NCBI RefSeq assembly: GCF_000003605.2
Contig: NW_003137827.1
Coordinates: forward strand, 314,969 to 326,157
Origin: Saccoglossus kowalevskii
Lineage: Eukaryota > Hemichordata > Enteropneusta > Harrimaniidae
Length of the DNA stretch: 11,189 nt
Direction of reading: 5' to 3'
In this document: one piece after another, positions 1 through 8,202 of the stretch
Numbering within the stretch: position 1 is the stretch's first letter
Layout of the letters: the number at the start of each line of letters is the position of its first letter
Notes under the pieces: generated by a model
Told to the model about the DNA's origin: nothing
The model's input: the letters and a program-made list of their open reading frames with translations, nothing else
Database searches by the model: none
Made by a program: the position numbers and the translations under genes

Positions 1-784
1 CCTGACCTGTCACTACAGTACTGTATAGATGCAAGCTGTCACTACATTTCTTCATAGATCTGACCTGTCACTACAGTACTGTATAGACGCAAGCTGTCAC
101 TACATTTCTCCATAGATCTGACCTGTCACTACAGTACCGTATAGACGCAAGCTATCACTACATATCTGCATAGATCTGACCTGTCACTACAGTACTGTAT
201 AGATGCAAGCTTTCACTACATTTCTCAATAGATATGTCCTGTCGCTACAGTACTGTATAGATGCAAGCTGTCACTACATTTCTCCATAGATATGTCCTGT
301 TACTACAGTATTGTATAGATGTAAGCTGTCACTACATTTCTTCATAGGTCTAACCTGTCACTACAGTACTGTATAGATGCAAGCTGTCACTACATTTCTT
401 CTTAGATCTGACCTGTCACTACAGTACTGTATAGACGCAAGCTGTCACTACATTTCTCCATAGTTCTGACCTGTCACTACAGTACCGTATAGACGCAAGC
501 TGTCACTACATATCTGCATAGATCTGACCTGTCACTACAGTACTGTATAGATGCAAGCTTTCACTACATTTCTCAATAGATATGTCCTGTCGCTACAGTA
601 CTGTATAGATGCAAGCTGTCACTACATTTCTCCATAGATATGTCCTGTTACTACAGTATTGTATAGATGTAAGCTGTCACTACATTTCTTCATAGGTCTA
701 ACCTGTCACTACAGTACTGTATAGATGCACGCTGTCACTACATTTCGTCATATATCTGAACTGTCACTACAGTACTGTATAGAC
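1..784. repeat. Satellite array, 58-bp unit, 348-bp higher-order repeat
   Basis: The array holds about 13.5 units of 58 bp, with unit starts at 3, 61, 119, 177 and so on to 757, and it runs off the left edge of the window. Each unit is two related 29-bp halves that both begin ctgtcactaca and share a later atagat block (about 21 of 29 positions match). Units 1-6 (3-350) and 7-12 (351-698) match each other in order with about four differences in 348 bp, whereas adjacent units can differ by about 8 of 58. The homogenised unit is therefore 348 bp. Unit 13 begins a third copy. The array ends inside unit 14 at an A-rich stretch (acaaacaaaacaaac). No coding frame is apparent. Confidence 0.97.
14..25. 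repeat. 12-bp perfect palindrome recurring in the satellite
   Basis: The first half of each 58-bp unit contains tacagtactgta, a perfect self-complementary 12-mer. It recurs at 72, 188, 246, 362, 420, 536, 594, 710 and 768. It is broken in units 3 and 9 (accgta) and in units 6 and 12 (attgta), so intact and broken sites alternate in a fixed order within each 348-bp repeat. The role is unknown; it could be a symmetric protein-binding site or simply a property of the monomer. Confidence 0.9.
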
Positions 785-1744
785 AAACAAAACAAACAAA
801 AAAGTGCCTCAAAGAAAAAAATTGTCTAGAATTTTTGAAACACTTTGGAACTGTTAAATTTTCAGTGTTAATGTGTTACTTTTAAATTGTTTGTGCGTTT
901 TGAATTAATTACTATGATAATCAATACTGGTATTTTTATCTTTTGTTTTGTACTTTAAAAAAACAAAAAACGGTTTGTATCAGATATTTTGATTTTTTTT
1001 TTGCTACTAAATATTCAACTATCTTAGAAAATTTCAAACATAGTAGCCTCAAATATACCTGTTTTTCACAAAGTATAGAACCAAACATTATGAATATTAA
1101 TTTCATGACAATTTGGAAACGTAAATATACAATAACCTGATATATTAAATGTTTTTTGGTCAGTCTCATTAGTTAGCACTGCCACAATTCACAAGATGAT
1201 ACCACTACTTGTTCAAATAAATGCATCTCGCTAAAAGCATGTTAATTCCTCTCATGCATTATTTTTGATGTTCATCACAGCAAATGGTCGCATAAAACTA
1301 AGTCAACTTGAAGCCTTGCATCATAATTTTCAGTATTTTACAAAATGTTTGGTATATTATTCACATTCAATACATTTCAACTTTAATTCACATGCTCCAG
1401 CAAGTTTTCTATATGTATTTGTTTGGCAAATATTTAGACGATCCAGTGAATGAATATTCATTAGCACCAATATATCATATCACATGTATCATTTTTCAGA
1501 TCAGTATCTTGCTAAAACAAGCACCTTTTTTGTTCCAGTATATCGGTAGTTTTATCTTGAAGTTGACAATAAATGAATAGCATATGTTGTATCCTATCAC
1601 TGTGTTTATCCTGTTGATGTTCTTACCCATAAGTGCGGTGGACCATTTGAAAACAAATATGGCCAGCATTGAATGGAAAACTGGCAAAAAATTATTGCAA
1701 CATTGTAAAATAGTTTGCATTTTTCTCCAGACACCTTCCCATTT
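785..1744. other. AT-rich stretch with no identified gene
   Basis: This stretch is strongly AT-rich with A and T homopolymers. The short ORFs here (up to 90 codons) have AT-driven composition rich in Phe, Ile, Leu and Tyr, overlap on both strands and frames, and lack convincing start context or splice borders. I see no RNA gene or repeat boundary. Confidence 0.6.
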
Positions 1745-1781
1745 ATTAGCTCTGCTGTAGACAACCTCGAGTGGAGCTAAT
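1745..1781. repeat. Hairpin head of a dispersed repeat
   Basis: attagctc (1745-1752) and gagctaat (1774-1781) form an 8-bp perfect stem around a 21-nt loop. It is followed by attgcccgtcgtcgtc. An inverted agctc/gagct pair followed by a GTCGTC-type tract is how I remember a dispersed repeat common in bivalve genomes beginning. The stem is seen directly; the family link is from memory. Confidence 0.5.
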
Positions 1782-2380
1782 GGTATTACTGATTGCCCGT
1801 CGTCGTCTTGTGAACCACAAGCTGTATGGCTGTCAAATTTTCTTAGAATGTACCTTGGGTGGTTACCTCTCGGATTTGTTCATTTTGTGACCATATCTAC
1901 AAATCCCTATGTTTGGGGCACTTTTGGTCAAAAATGCTATTTTCGACTTCTTCTGTGAAACTTCTGGTCCAATTGCACTCAAACTCGCGTGGTATATACC
2001 TTGGGTGGACCTCTATCAGATTTATTCATTTTGTGTTGACATCTTCAATTCTCTATTTTTATCATTTCATGTCCATATCTACAATTTTCTATTTTTAGCA
2101 AATATGTTTGGCATTTTTGGTCAAACTAGCATGGTATATACGTTGGATGGACCTCTATCAGATTTGTTCATTTTGTGTTGACATCTTCAATTCTCTATTT
2201 TTAGCAAATATTTTCTTATTTTTCATCAAAAATGGTACTTTTGACTTCAAAACGAGTAGTCCAAATTCTTTGATACTTAGTACACATGTAACTTGGATGA
2301 CACTTCACCCAGTCACTAAAAATGGCCAAATTTATCAAAAATTTCAGAAATTCATGATTTTGTTATTAACTTCTCCTTAA
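1782..2380. repeat. Degraded dispersed repeat with three ~142-bp modules
   Basis: Three diverged modules start near 1851, 1997 and 2139. Each carries a form of ttgggtggacctctatcag followed by gatttgttcattttgtg. Modules 2 and 3 match at high identity over 1990-2061 and 2132-2203, a period of exactly 142 bp. The linkers share forms of catttttggtcaaa and catatctacaa. Module 1 is more diverged, at a period of about 146 bp. ORFs reading across the modules (for example 2108-2380) are by-products of the repeat rather than genes. The right boundary is uncertain. Confidence 0.75.
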
Positions 2381-2660
2381 TGCACTACAGATGTCGGAAA
2401 ATGAACAAAACTTGGGAAGATTATACAATGATGCCATATTGAAATTATATGCTCACATGGAGATATGTAATGTTTCCTATTTGTTCTGTCAACTGTTTCT
2501 CATTCTCACATAGCACATGGGAGTTCTAAGTTTTCTTTGATTGGTCTATTGTGATTGTAATGAAAACATAACAACTCAACATATTTAAATGTGTATAGAC
2601 ATGATTGATTTTGGTGGAAAATTATGCAAATTGCCTAATTTACATACCAATATTTAGACT

Positions 2661-2812
2661 ATTTTGGTGATATCTTGAGAACCATTTAATATGTTTTACT
2701 AAAACTTGGTACACAGATGTGTTGGGGCAGTTTCCAGATATATTTAGTTTTTGATGGAAATTTTTGGTGCTATTTCAAGAATCATTCAACATATTTCAAC
2801 AAAACTTGGTAA
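2661..2812. repeat. Diverged direct repeat, 100-bp spacing
   Basis: The segment at 2661-2712 (attttggtgatatcttgaga... aaaacttggta) recurs at 2761-2812 (tttttggtgctatttcaaga... aaaacttggta), offset by exactly 100 bp. The style matches the preceding repeat modules, and the whole of 1745-2812 may be one decayed dispersed element. Confidence 0.6.
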
Positions 2813-3179
2813 TATACATGTATTACGAATTCAGATAATTGCAAATATGTTATGTTATTCTCTCTTTTTAAGCTCTCTTTGATTCTAATTTTATTGAATA
2901 TTTCTGCTATTTTTGTAAAAAATTCCACTTTTAGCATTATGTTTTATTGTCTTACTCACTGCCTTGTGGGGTATTTGTAATATACAGCACTAATCGTTTG
3001 TACAATAGCCGTTGAGCAACAGGCCATTGGCCTATTTTTCGTTAATAGGATTGTGAGGTTAAAACAAAAGAAATACTGTAGTTGCCTGTCCCTCTCTTTC
3101 TAAGGTCTATATTATTTTGTGTGTTTTGACAGTATATTGACATATTATATACAGTGTATTTGTTGAAAGAGAATGATAT
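2813..3179. other. Intergenic AT-rich stretch
   Basis: No ORF of note lies here. The only local structure is a small near-palindrome, aggccattggcct, at 3021-3033 (6-bp arms around one base). Nothing else was identified. Confidence 0.5.
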
Positions 3180-3204
3180 TGACATAAACCTATACTCAAG
3201 CAGC
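3180..3204 (+). repeat. Left copy of a direct repeat flanking family A copy 1
   Basis: tgacataaacctatactcaa and the following bases to cagctc recur at 4409-4441 with about five mismatches in 33 bp. The left copy also carries an extra 12-bp cgtgtgcagctc, a short tandem duplication of its own cagctc. Nearby, gtgtgcagct (3215-3224) and agctgcacac (3274-3283) form a 10-bp inverted repeat. The paired copies bracket the family A element and could be remnants of a larger repeat unit. Confidence 0.55.
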
Positions 3205-3305
3205 GTGCAGCTCCGTGTGCAGCTCGTTTCATTGTTCTACATGTAATGCGGACTTGAACGCAGCGTAGCGTATAGCTGCACACAGGGTGGCACCGGATGT
3301 TGCTG

Positions 3306-4251
3306 CAAACAAATTCTTCGTCAGGCAGAATCTGTTGAAATTAGGGTTTATCAAAACCATGAAAGTAAAAATGATAAAACTCATTAGAATTCAATCACTG
3401 CTCTTGACATTTTTCTACTTGTATATTTGTGTTCATACATGCATTCAGCTCTACAAGTGTGACCTGGAAGATTGCCATGATTGAGTGCCACAATTTCTGT
3501 TTTAAGATTTATTCGGTATAATAATACACATGTACACCTCGTTGACAATGAGCAATTCCGGTCGCTAAAACTGTATGTCCACCTAAGTTAGGGTGAGTAT
3601 TTGTATAATAAAGGCAATGTATAGAGGGGTACATCGAAGAAACTGTGTAGTAATTGTATGATAAACAATATCATTTCAATAATCAATTTACACGCAAATG
3701 CGTTCTGTTACATTGTACTGTGTCTGGTTTTAGCACAAACTTTAGAAACTATAAGTTATGTGACAGTCCTCGTGTCTCTAGTATAATATATGCAAATGCG
3801 TTCTGTTGCATTGTAATGTGTCTGGATTTAGCACATACTTTAGAAACTATAAGTTGTGTGACAGTTTGTGTGTCGCTAGTGTAATATATGTAGTCCCAAA
3901 TAAATAAGCCTTCAAAACCGTAACGGTTGCTAAGCGAATAGAAAATCTAAAGCGAATGAATGTCTAAAATTATGGAGTCTATGCTAGTGGCATTTGTTAA
4001 CAATGTAGAATTAGACTTATTGTCGATGTCTGTCAATATGTGCGATACAAGTGTGGTAATTGTTTTTGTGCGTACATTTTATTTTATTATACCTCACGAC
4101 CACGACAGCCAATCAGATTCGCGCATTGCAGGTAGACATATTCGTGTGTCGACCTCCATCCGGGTACCTTCCTACTGAATTTATCTGATATATGCCAATA
4201 ACTAGTCAGGGGAACACGATACGCGGCAGTATTCACGAACTGATTAGTTTG
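3306..4251 (+). repeat. Family A repeat, copy 1 (longest)
   Basis: This is the fullest copy of a local family. Its left arm (3306-3535) matches 8203-8449, and its body (about 3480-4251) matches 9443-10105 at roughly 90% by eye, apart from indels. At 3541 it enters a terminal-type motif: gttgacaatgag, then ctaaaactgtatgtccacc starting at 3565. The inverted partner of this motif is seen in copies 2 and 3. At the right end similarity stops after actgattagtttg, so the right inverted terminus has been lost or replaced here. Short ORFs inside are interrupted and not conserved in the other copies, so the element looks non-autonomous, like a MITE. No transposase is visible. Confidence 0.85.
3694..3889 (+). 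repeat. 98-bp tandem duplication inside family A copy 1
   Basis: The segment 3694-3791 is repeated at 3792-3889. Each begins gcaaatgcgttctgtt and ends gtataatatat or gtgtaatatat, with about ten differences between them. Copy 3 of the family has this segment only once (from 9664), followed directly by the same gtagtccca sequence. Copy 1 has therefore either expanded or kept an ancestral pair. Confidence 0.9.
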
Positions 4252-4408
4252 CCAGGTTTGCGTGCACTATTTACTTAGTCTATCATATTGGAAAGAAAAC
4301 TGGAATTTTGTAGCGATTTCGCGTGATCTTTAGTCGCGCTTGCCGTGCGTTCGTTTACCTAAAAATTTCAGAGTCGTGGACGTTTTTTTTTTGATGTTGT
4401 AATAGTGT

Positions 4409-4457
4409 TGACATTAACCTTTACTCAAGCAATGCGCAGCTCGTTTCAGTATTGTAA
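4409..4457 (+). repeat. Right copy of the direct repeat flanking family A copy 1
   Basis: tgacattaacctttactcaa continues to cagctcgtttcagtattgtaa and aligns with 3180-3242 apart from a 12-bp insertion in the left copy. It lies about 160 bp beyond the point where family A similarity ends. Confidence 0.55.
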
Positions 4458-5214
4458 GGCCTTAAAAAAGGTATGTTTCAGGTAACGAGCTAGAAAAAAA
4501 TAGTAGTAGTAGAAAAGTAGGGTAGGTCACATTTTTTTTTATTAATTTCTTTTTGCATTCAAACAATTTCGACATGTTGAAATACAATTTGCTGAAAAAT
4601 ATAATTAGCATGAATATATCTGTGGTCTTTATTCAATACCCAAATATTAATTGAAATTATATTTTGAGATGATAAATCTTTATATTGGTCAAAATTGCTC
4701 ACATGGGCAACTGATATTAGTTAATTTCAAATTACTGACACCACCAAGATATCAAGTATCATACTCATTAAATGTCGTTGATCTCAGATTTCAAAAACAG
4801 CCATTGAGGACAATTGTTGATATCTGGTTCAACTGAGGCCAACTGAATGGAATGTGATAAGTTTCAATGATGTTCAAGTTTTATTCAAGTATCCATGTTC
4901 AATGTTCATTTATTTTCCATACGGTCTCATGCAGCATGGGAGGTACCCTTCACTGGTGCATGCAGCTCATCTTTCCTTGATATACCTGCTGCATTCTTCA
5001 CACCGAACTGTAAACAAATATTAAATTGACCTACAACTTGCAAGTGTGTTGTTTTTCAGGATATAAAAAATATATATTTATGCTATTCTAATTTTTTACA
5101 GTTGTATAAAATCAATATTAAAAAAAAGACTATTTATAAAATTTATCGCTATAAAACACACCGTTTTTACATTAAAATAAAGTTTGCAAATATATATAGG
5201 TACACATAAATACG
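4458..5214. other. No identified gene; short TAG tract
   Basis: A short (TAG)n tract lies near 4501-4513. A 61-codon plus-strand frame at 4651-4836 is open and ends in TGA, but it begins with TTG rather than ATG and has no clear splice borders, so it is not called. A pyrimidine-rich ttgtttttcag at 5049-5059 looks like a splice acceptor, but the sequence after it is AT-rich and non-coding. Confidence 0.4.
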
Positions 5215-5660
5215 TCAAATTCCCATCGACCGCCTGCAAGGTGTTGTTCCGTTCGGACATTCTACAACACCGTGCGGTAATACCATTCATAACCGTGTAT
5301 GTCACATGGTTGCGCAATAGAAAGTTTACCGACCAATAGAAAGCTTTGTTACAAAGACTGCCAGAAAACGCATTTCTGATGTTTTCGGCTTCATTACTGC
5401 CGATATGTGTTGCAGTGATATCACGAGCTTTGGGGTATAACACCTACTCTTCTATAATAGTCAACAGTGGTGACAACACTATTATCACTATTATAAACTA
5501 AAGCTTGAATAGCTTTGGTCTGAATATCAATGAGTTGCATCACAGTCCCTCTATCCCCGGTCTGGAAACGACTAGCGTTCTTTTGTCTCGAACCGCGGTG
5601 CGGGTAAACAAACCGTTCACACCCGGGCCGAGGGAGTCAGGAAGTCAGACAGATTACAAT
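5215..5660. other. GC-richer, CpG-containing block, possible exon or promoter remnant
   Basis: This block stands out from its surroundings by base composition, with CpG-containing words such as ccgcggtgcggg and cacccgggccgaggg. On the minus strand a frame is open from 5443 down to 5096. Its first half, starting at GTG rather than ATG, has mixed codons, including the peptide ARDITATHIGSNEAENIRN. On the plus strand a frame is open at 5505-5846, starting TTG. A ccaat motif occurs at 5333. None of this identifies a gene. A CpG-bearing promoter or first-exon area, or a relic of low-copy sequence, are the alternatives. Confidence 0.3.
5545..5570 (+). repeat. Left arm of a 26-bp inverted repeat
   Basis: gtccctctatccccggtctg and the next six bases are inverted at 6668-6693 with 24 of 26 positions complementary. 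The arms are 1.1 kb apart. Similarity fades quickly outside them. The words gttgcatca (5534) and gttgcatga (6699) lie in direct orientation just outside each arm, which is suggestive of, but not proof of, a target duplication. Confidence 0.65.
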
Positions 5661-5846
5661 ACCGTCAAAATATTCATTAAAATCGGAAAATTTACCGTCA
5701 TGCAAAGCGATACCTCATTGTATGACTTCACTTTGACTTCAAATTCGGGCAACCACAACGTAAACAATCATGTAAACAAAATTATCACTATGAAATTTGA
5801 GTTTTTTAACGGTGATGCGCATCAAAACCAGCCTACCAACTCATAA

Positions 5847-6580
5847 ACATCCAGTTCCTACAATGTAAAGATTAATATCGGGAATTATTTTCGTCTACTA
5901 GTTTTAATAGGGAAAAACTTCGCGTGCCAACATGCTGACATCGCTAAACAAATCTTGTCAAAATGGCGTCGTTCATGTTAACGTGATCGATCGAAAAACC
6001 TGTGATTGTTCTGATTCTTGGGGGTTCATAACGTTCAAGTCAACTATACACAACTAATGACTTTATTCTATGCAAAAGTATATAACAATGCTTCAATGCT
6101 TGTATATAAATGATTTTTTTAGCACAGAATTGAGTACATTGTCATTTCAAAACGTCGCCATTTGCATTTACGATCTAAAAAGCATCCATAAAAGTCGCTC
6201 AATTTAACATTAATAAAATGCGGTGTGAGAAGTAACAAATCAGGCCACCAATTTTTAATGATATGTTTCGATCATAAAATGTCAAAATCGAAGACAAATA
6301 TTGGTTTCGCGAGAAGTATGGTAAATAAAATAGATTTCATTTCAATCACCCCAAAATCAAAAACGACAAAAATCTAGGTAACTAAAAGTATGAAAATTTG
6401 TTGCAAAAATGTGTCGCTGCTGGTAAAATAGATGAATTGGAGAACTACTCGCCGGCTAAAATATGACCTTATACAGATATCCTGATTATAAAATTATTTT
6501 AAAAAGCACGAATTCTGGAATAAACAACTAAGTTGTAAAAAAATACATAACACTGACGATGTAAAAAATAGTGGCCGGCT
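5847..6580. other. AT-rich interval with no identified gene
   Basis: This interval lies between the arms of the 26-bp inverted repeat. It contains frequent stops in all frames, has no transposase-like frame and shows no obvious internal repeat. Nothing further was identified. Confidence 0.5.
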
Positions 6581-6589
6581 GCGTACTGA

Positions 6590-6874
6590 TCACGTGACAA
6601 TGCTTTGCCCAACCCGGCAATGCGCCTTTGCCAGGGAAGGAGGCCAATTCACACCTAATACAATGACCGTTTCCAGACCAGGGATACAGGGACGTGGTTG
6701 CATGATGTATGGATAATGTCGCTGTATCGCCTCGACATCCAAGCCAACACGGCTTCCACTGTGCGCAGCGACATTTATTCTTGGGTCGGGCATTTTCACC
6801 GCCTGGCAACCATCATGGTGGAACAAACGCCAATACATTCTCAGAAAACGGTATTTTGGGATGGCTGTTGTCAC
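6590..6874 (-). CDS. Weak ORF in a GC-richer block, unknown
   Basis: An open minus-strand frame of about 94 codons begins with GTG, so it is not a normal animal start; the first internal ATG would begin MYWRLFHHDG. Two other frames are also open across the same stretch, which fits a GC-richer block with few stops better than a proven gene. The frame covers the right arm of the 26-bp inverted repeat and there reads CIPGLET. The left arm, read on the plus strand, gives SIPGLET. That may reflect a shared repeat rather than a protein. No domain was recognised. It could be an exon, a repeat fragment or chance. Confidence 0.15.
   Translation of the reverse strand: MTTAIPKYRFLRMYWRLFHHDGCQAVKMPDPRINVAAHSGSRVGLDVEAIQRHYPYIMQPRPCIPGLETVIVLGVNWPPSLAKAHCRVGQSIVT
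6668..6693 (-). repeat. Right arm of the 26-bp inverted repeat
   Basis: Read on the minus strand this is gtccctgtatccctggtctg and the next six bases, matching 5545-5570 at 24 of 26 positions (substitutions at the seventh and fourteenth bases). Confidence 0.65.
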
Positions 6875-6949
6875 CCCCTACATATGCAACATATTTAAAT
6901 TTGGTTGGATTTCTTCAAAGTTAAGTTTGTGCTGTTTTCTCGGTTTTAG

Positions 6950-7769
6950 CTATTTTCACCGGCTTTTTTTATCAGTGCACAGCAGCTCGCGCAGAGTCCA
7001 TAGAAATACATGGTAGAGTGGTGCGCGTCTTAAATAGCAACGTGGAGCTCCGTCTCGAGGATTTTGATAGCTTGGCCAAGCGCGTTGAAGAAAGAAGTAA
7101 TATGATTGGCTGTTGTTAAACTGATTCTAAACTGTGAGTGCATTGTCACATACACATAGTCCTAATGAAATACTTCAAGGTGATAGTGGAGTGCTTCGCC
7201 AGAACATTCACCTTGAAAATTCAAGATGCAAATTCCCGGAATAACGAAGCCTACTTAATCTTATAATTGGACAAAATAATTTGTAGGCACTTTATGTTAA
7301 AATTTAATAGATTGTCAAATTCAGTTACAAATTAAAAGTAACTCAATTATATTTCATGAATACATGTAAAAAAATAAATATCGAACGTTATTTATAAGAG
7401 AGCCATAGTTTATACACGTACATTGAGGTTTTGATCGATGGTAGATACTTTTTCTTAGTCGAAGCAGAAATCAGTACATCGAATGGCTTTTTCGTCTCTG
7501 TCGATGCGGGTTCTGTGCATTTATCAAGTCCCGAACACATCGTGCTGGCACAAGCGAACTTTATGAATTTAGTTGCAAATGAATTGACAACGCTCGGCAC
7601 GGGCGATTTGAACATCGAGTCCGTGTTTCCGATTTTTGTCCACGGCCCTTGTTCGTTCTCTGCTAACGCAAACTCACAAAACGATTGTCCCGTACATGCG
7701 TACAAATCTTTAAATCTTCAAAAGTTTATAAACGACCTCGACGAGAGACGAAACGTCATCATCAAATAG
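6950..7769 (+). CDS. Candidate 3' part of a spliced gene, unknown product
   Basis: Two coding-like blocks fit together as exons. Exon a (6950-7096) follows a strong acceptor, gctgttttctcggttttag. It reads IFTGFFYQCTAARAESIEIH early on, a short hydrophobic start with possible membrane character, then ELRLEDFDSLAKRVEER, a charged and probably helical end. A donor gtaatatg follows at 7097. Exon b (7399-7769) follows ataag at 7398. The phase-1 join gives a Lys codon and continues SHSLYTYIEV, then about 120 residues to TAG. Exon b is GC-richer than its AT-rich flanks, and AATAAA lies 30 nt after the stop. The intron would be 302 bp. No ATG is available in exon a, so an upstream exon is required and was not found. 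The second acceptor has a weak pyrimidine tract. The family was not recognised; the opposite-strand frame at 7388-7705 is the main rival. Confidence 0.4.
7174..7217. repeat. 10-bp perfect stem-loop
   Basis: ttcaaggtga (7174-7183) and tcaccttgaa (7208-7217) are perfectly complementary around a 24-nt loop. The structure lies in the proposed intron. An octamer-type word, atgcaaat, follows at 7226-7233. The function is unknown. Confidence 0.6.
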
Positions 7770-7798
7770 CAAGTTTTTTTTTTAAATTTAAACTGTGC

Positions 7799-7804
7799 AA
7801 TAAA
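7799..7804 (+). promoter_or_regulatory. AATAAA polyadenylation signal candidate
   Basis: aataaa lies 30 nt downstream of the TAG that closes the frame at 7399-7769, in an AT-rich 3' flank. The distance is ordinary for an animal terminal exon. AATAAA is common in AT-rich DNA, so the position supports the gene call but does not prove it. Confidence 0.4.
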
Positions 7805-7854
7805 TTAAAATCTTATATATGTTGAAAAAAATTAGGATCAGAACATATTTTTAG

Positions 7855-8097
7855 GTAGGGTCGGGTTACCCAGATGACCCAGCGGAGCTGTTGATATGGG
7901 GGTCTCTCCGGCGTCGTCCGTCCCGCGTCTCGTGTCCCGCGTGAAGTTGTTCTTTAAACGACTTCTTCTTCAAAAGTACTTGACCATTTTCATTCATATT
8001 TGTACCAAAGGTACTTGGGGTTGTGCTCTGTCAGGTTTGTTAAATTCTTGTCAAAATATAGAAATTTGGATTTTTAGTGAATATTTTTGGTAAAAAA
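7855..8097 (+). repeat. Dispersed repeat fragment with GTCGTCCGTC head
   Basis: The segment has a C/G-rich head (ccggcgtcgtccgtcccgcg), then gtgaagttgttctttaaacg, then acttcttcttc and a T-rich tail with ttggggttgtgctctgtcag. This order of modules is how I remember a dispersed repeat that is abundant in bivalve molluscs. The frame open at 7896-8093 reads through it (KLFFKRLLLQK) and is a by-product of the repeat. The family assignment comes from memory and boundaries are approximate. Confidence 0.6.
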
Positions 8098-8202
8098 AAA
8101 TATTTCCGACAACTAGTCCGACCACATTGTCAACCACAATGCCACTGATTCTTGTTCTATGATAATGGAGACAGCAGAGCTACCATCAGGTTGCTTGTTT
8201 GT

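Noticed and set aside
1-784. CRISPR array or a tRNA-like repeat
   Set aside because: There are no constant repeats separated by unique spacers; every base belongs to the tandem monomer, and the context is eukaryotic.
943-1720. Overlapping 62-90 codon ORFs on both strands
   Set aside because: Composition is dictated by AT richness, frames overlap on both strands, and there are no splice, start-context or polyadenylation signals.
1859-2380. ORFs of 79-90 codons with repeated peptides (YSFCVDIFNSLFL)
   Set aside because: The peptide repetition follows the 142-bp DNA modules, in more than one frame, so it reflects the repeat and not a protein.
3287-4178. ORFs inside family A copy 1
   Set aside because: They are not kept open in copies 2 and 3, and one merely reads through the 98-bp tandem pair.
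3180-4457. LTR retrotransposon bounded by direct repeats
   Set aside because: The repeats are only about 50 bp and there is no gag, protease or reverse transcriptase frame, primer-binding site or polypurine tract.
5584-5600. Polymerase III B-box-like ggttcgagac on the minus strand, suggesting a tRNA or SINE
   Set aside because: No matching A box at the right distance and no cloverleaf could be folded.
7388-7705. Minus-strand 105-codon ORF opposite exon b
   Set aside because: The plus frame has better splice context and a correctly placed AATAAA; the minus frame has no supporting signal, although it cannot be fully excluded.
7896-8093. 65-codon ORF with ATG at 7896
   Set aside because: It lies entirely inside the dispersed repeat with the GTCGTCCGTC head.
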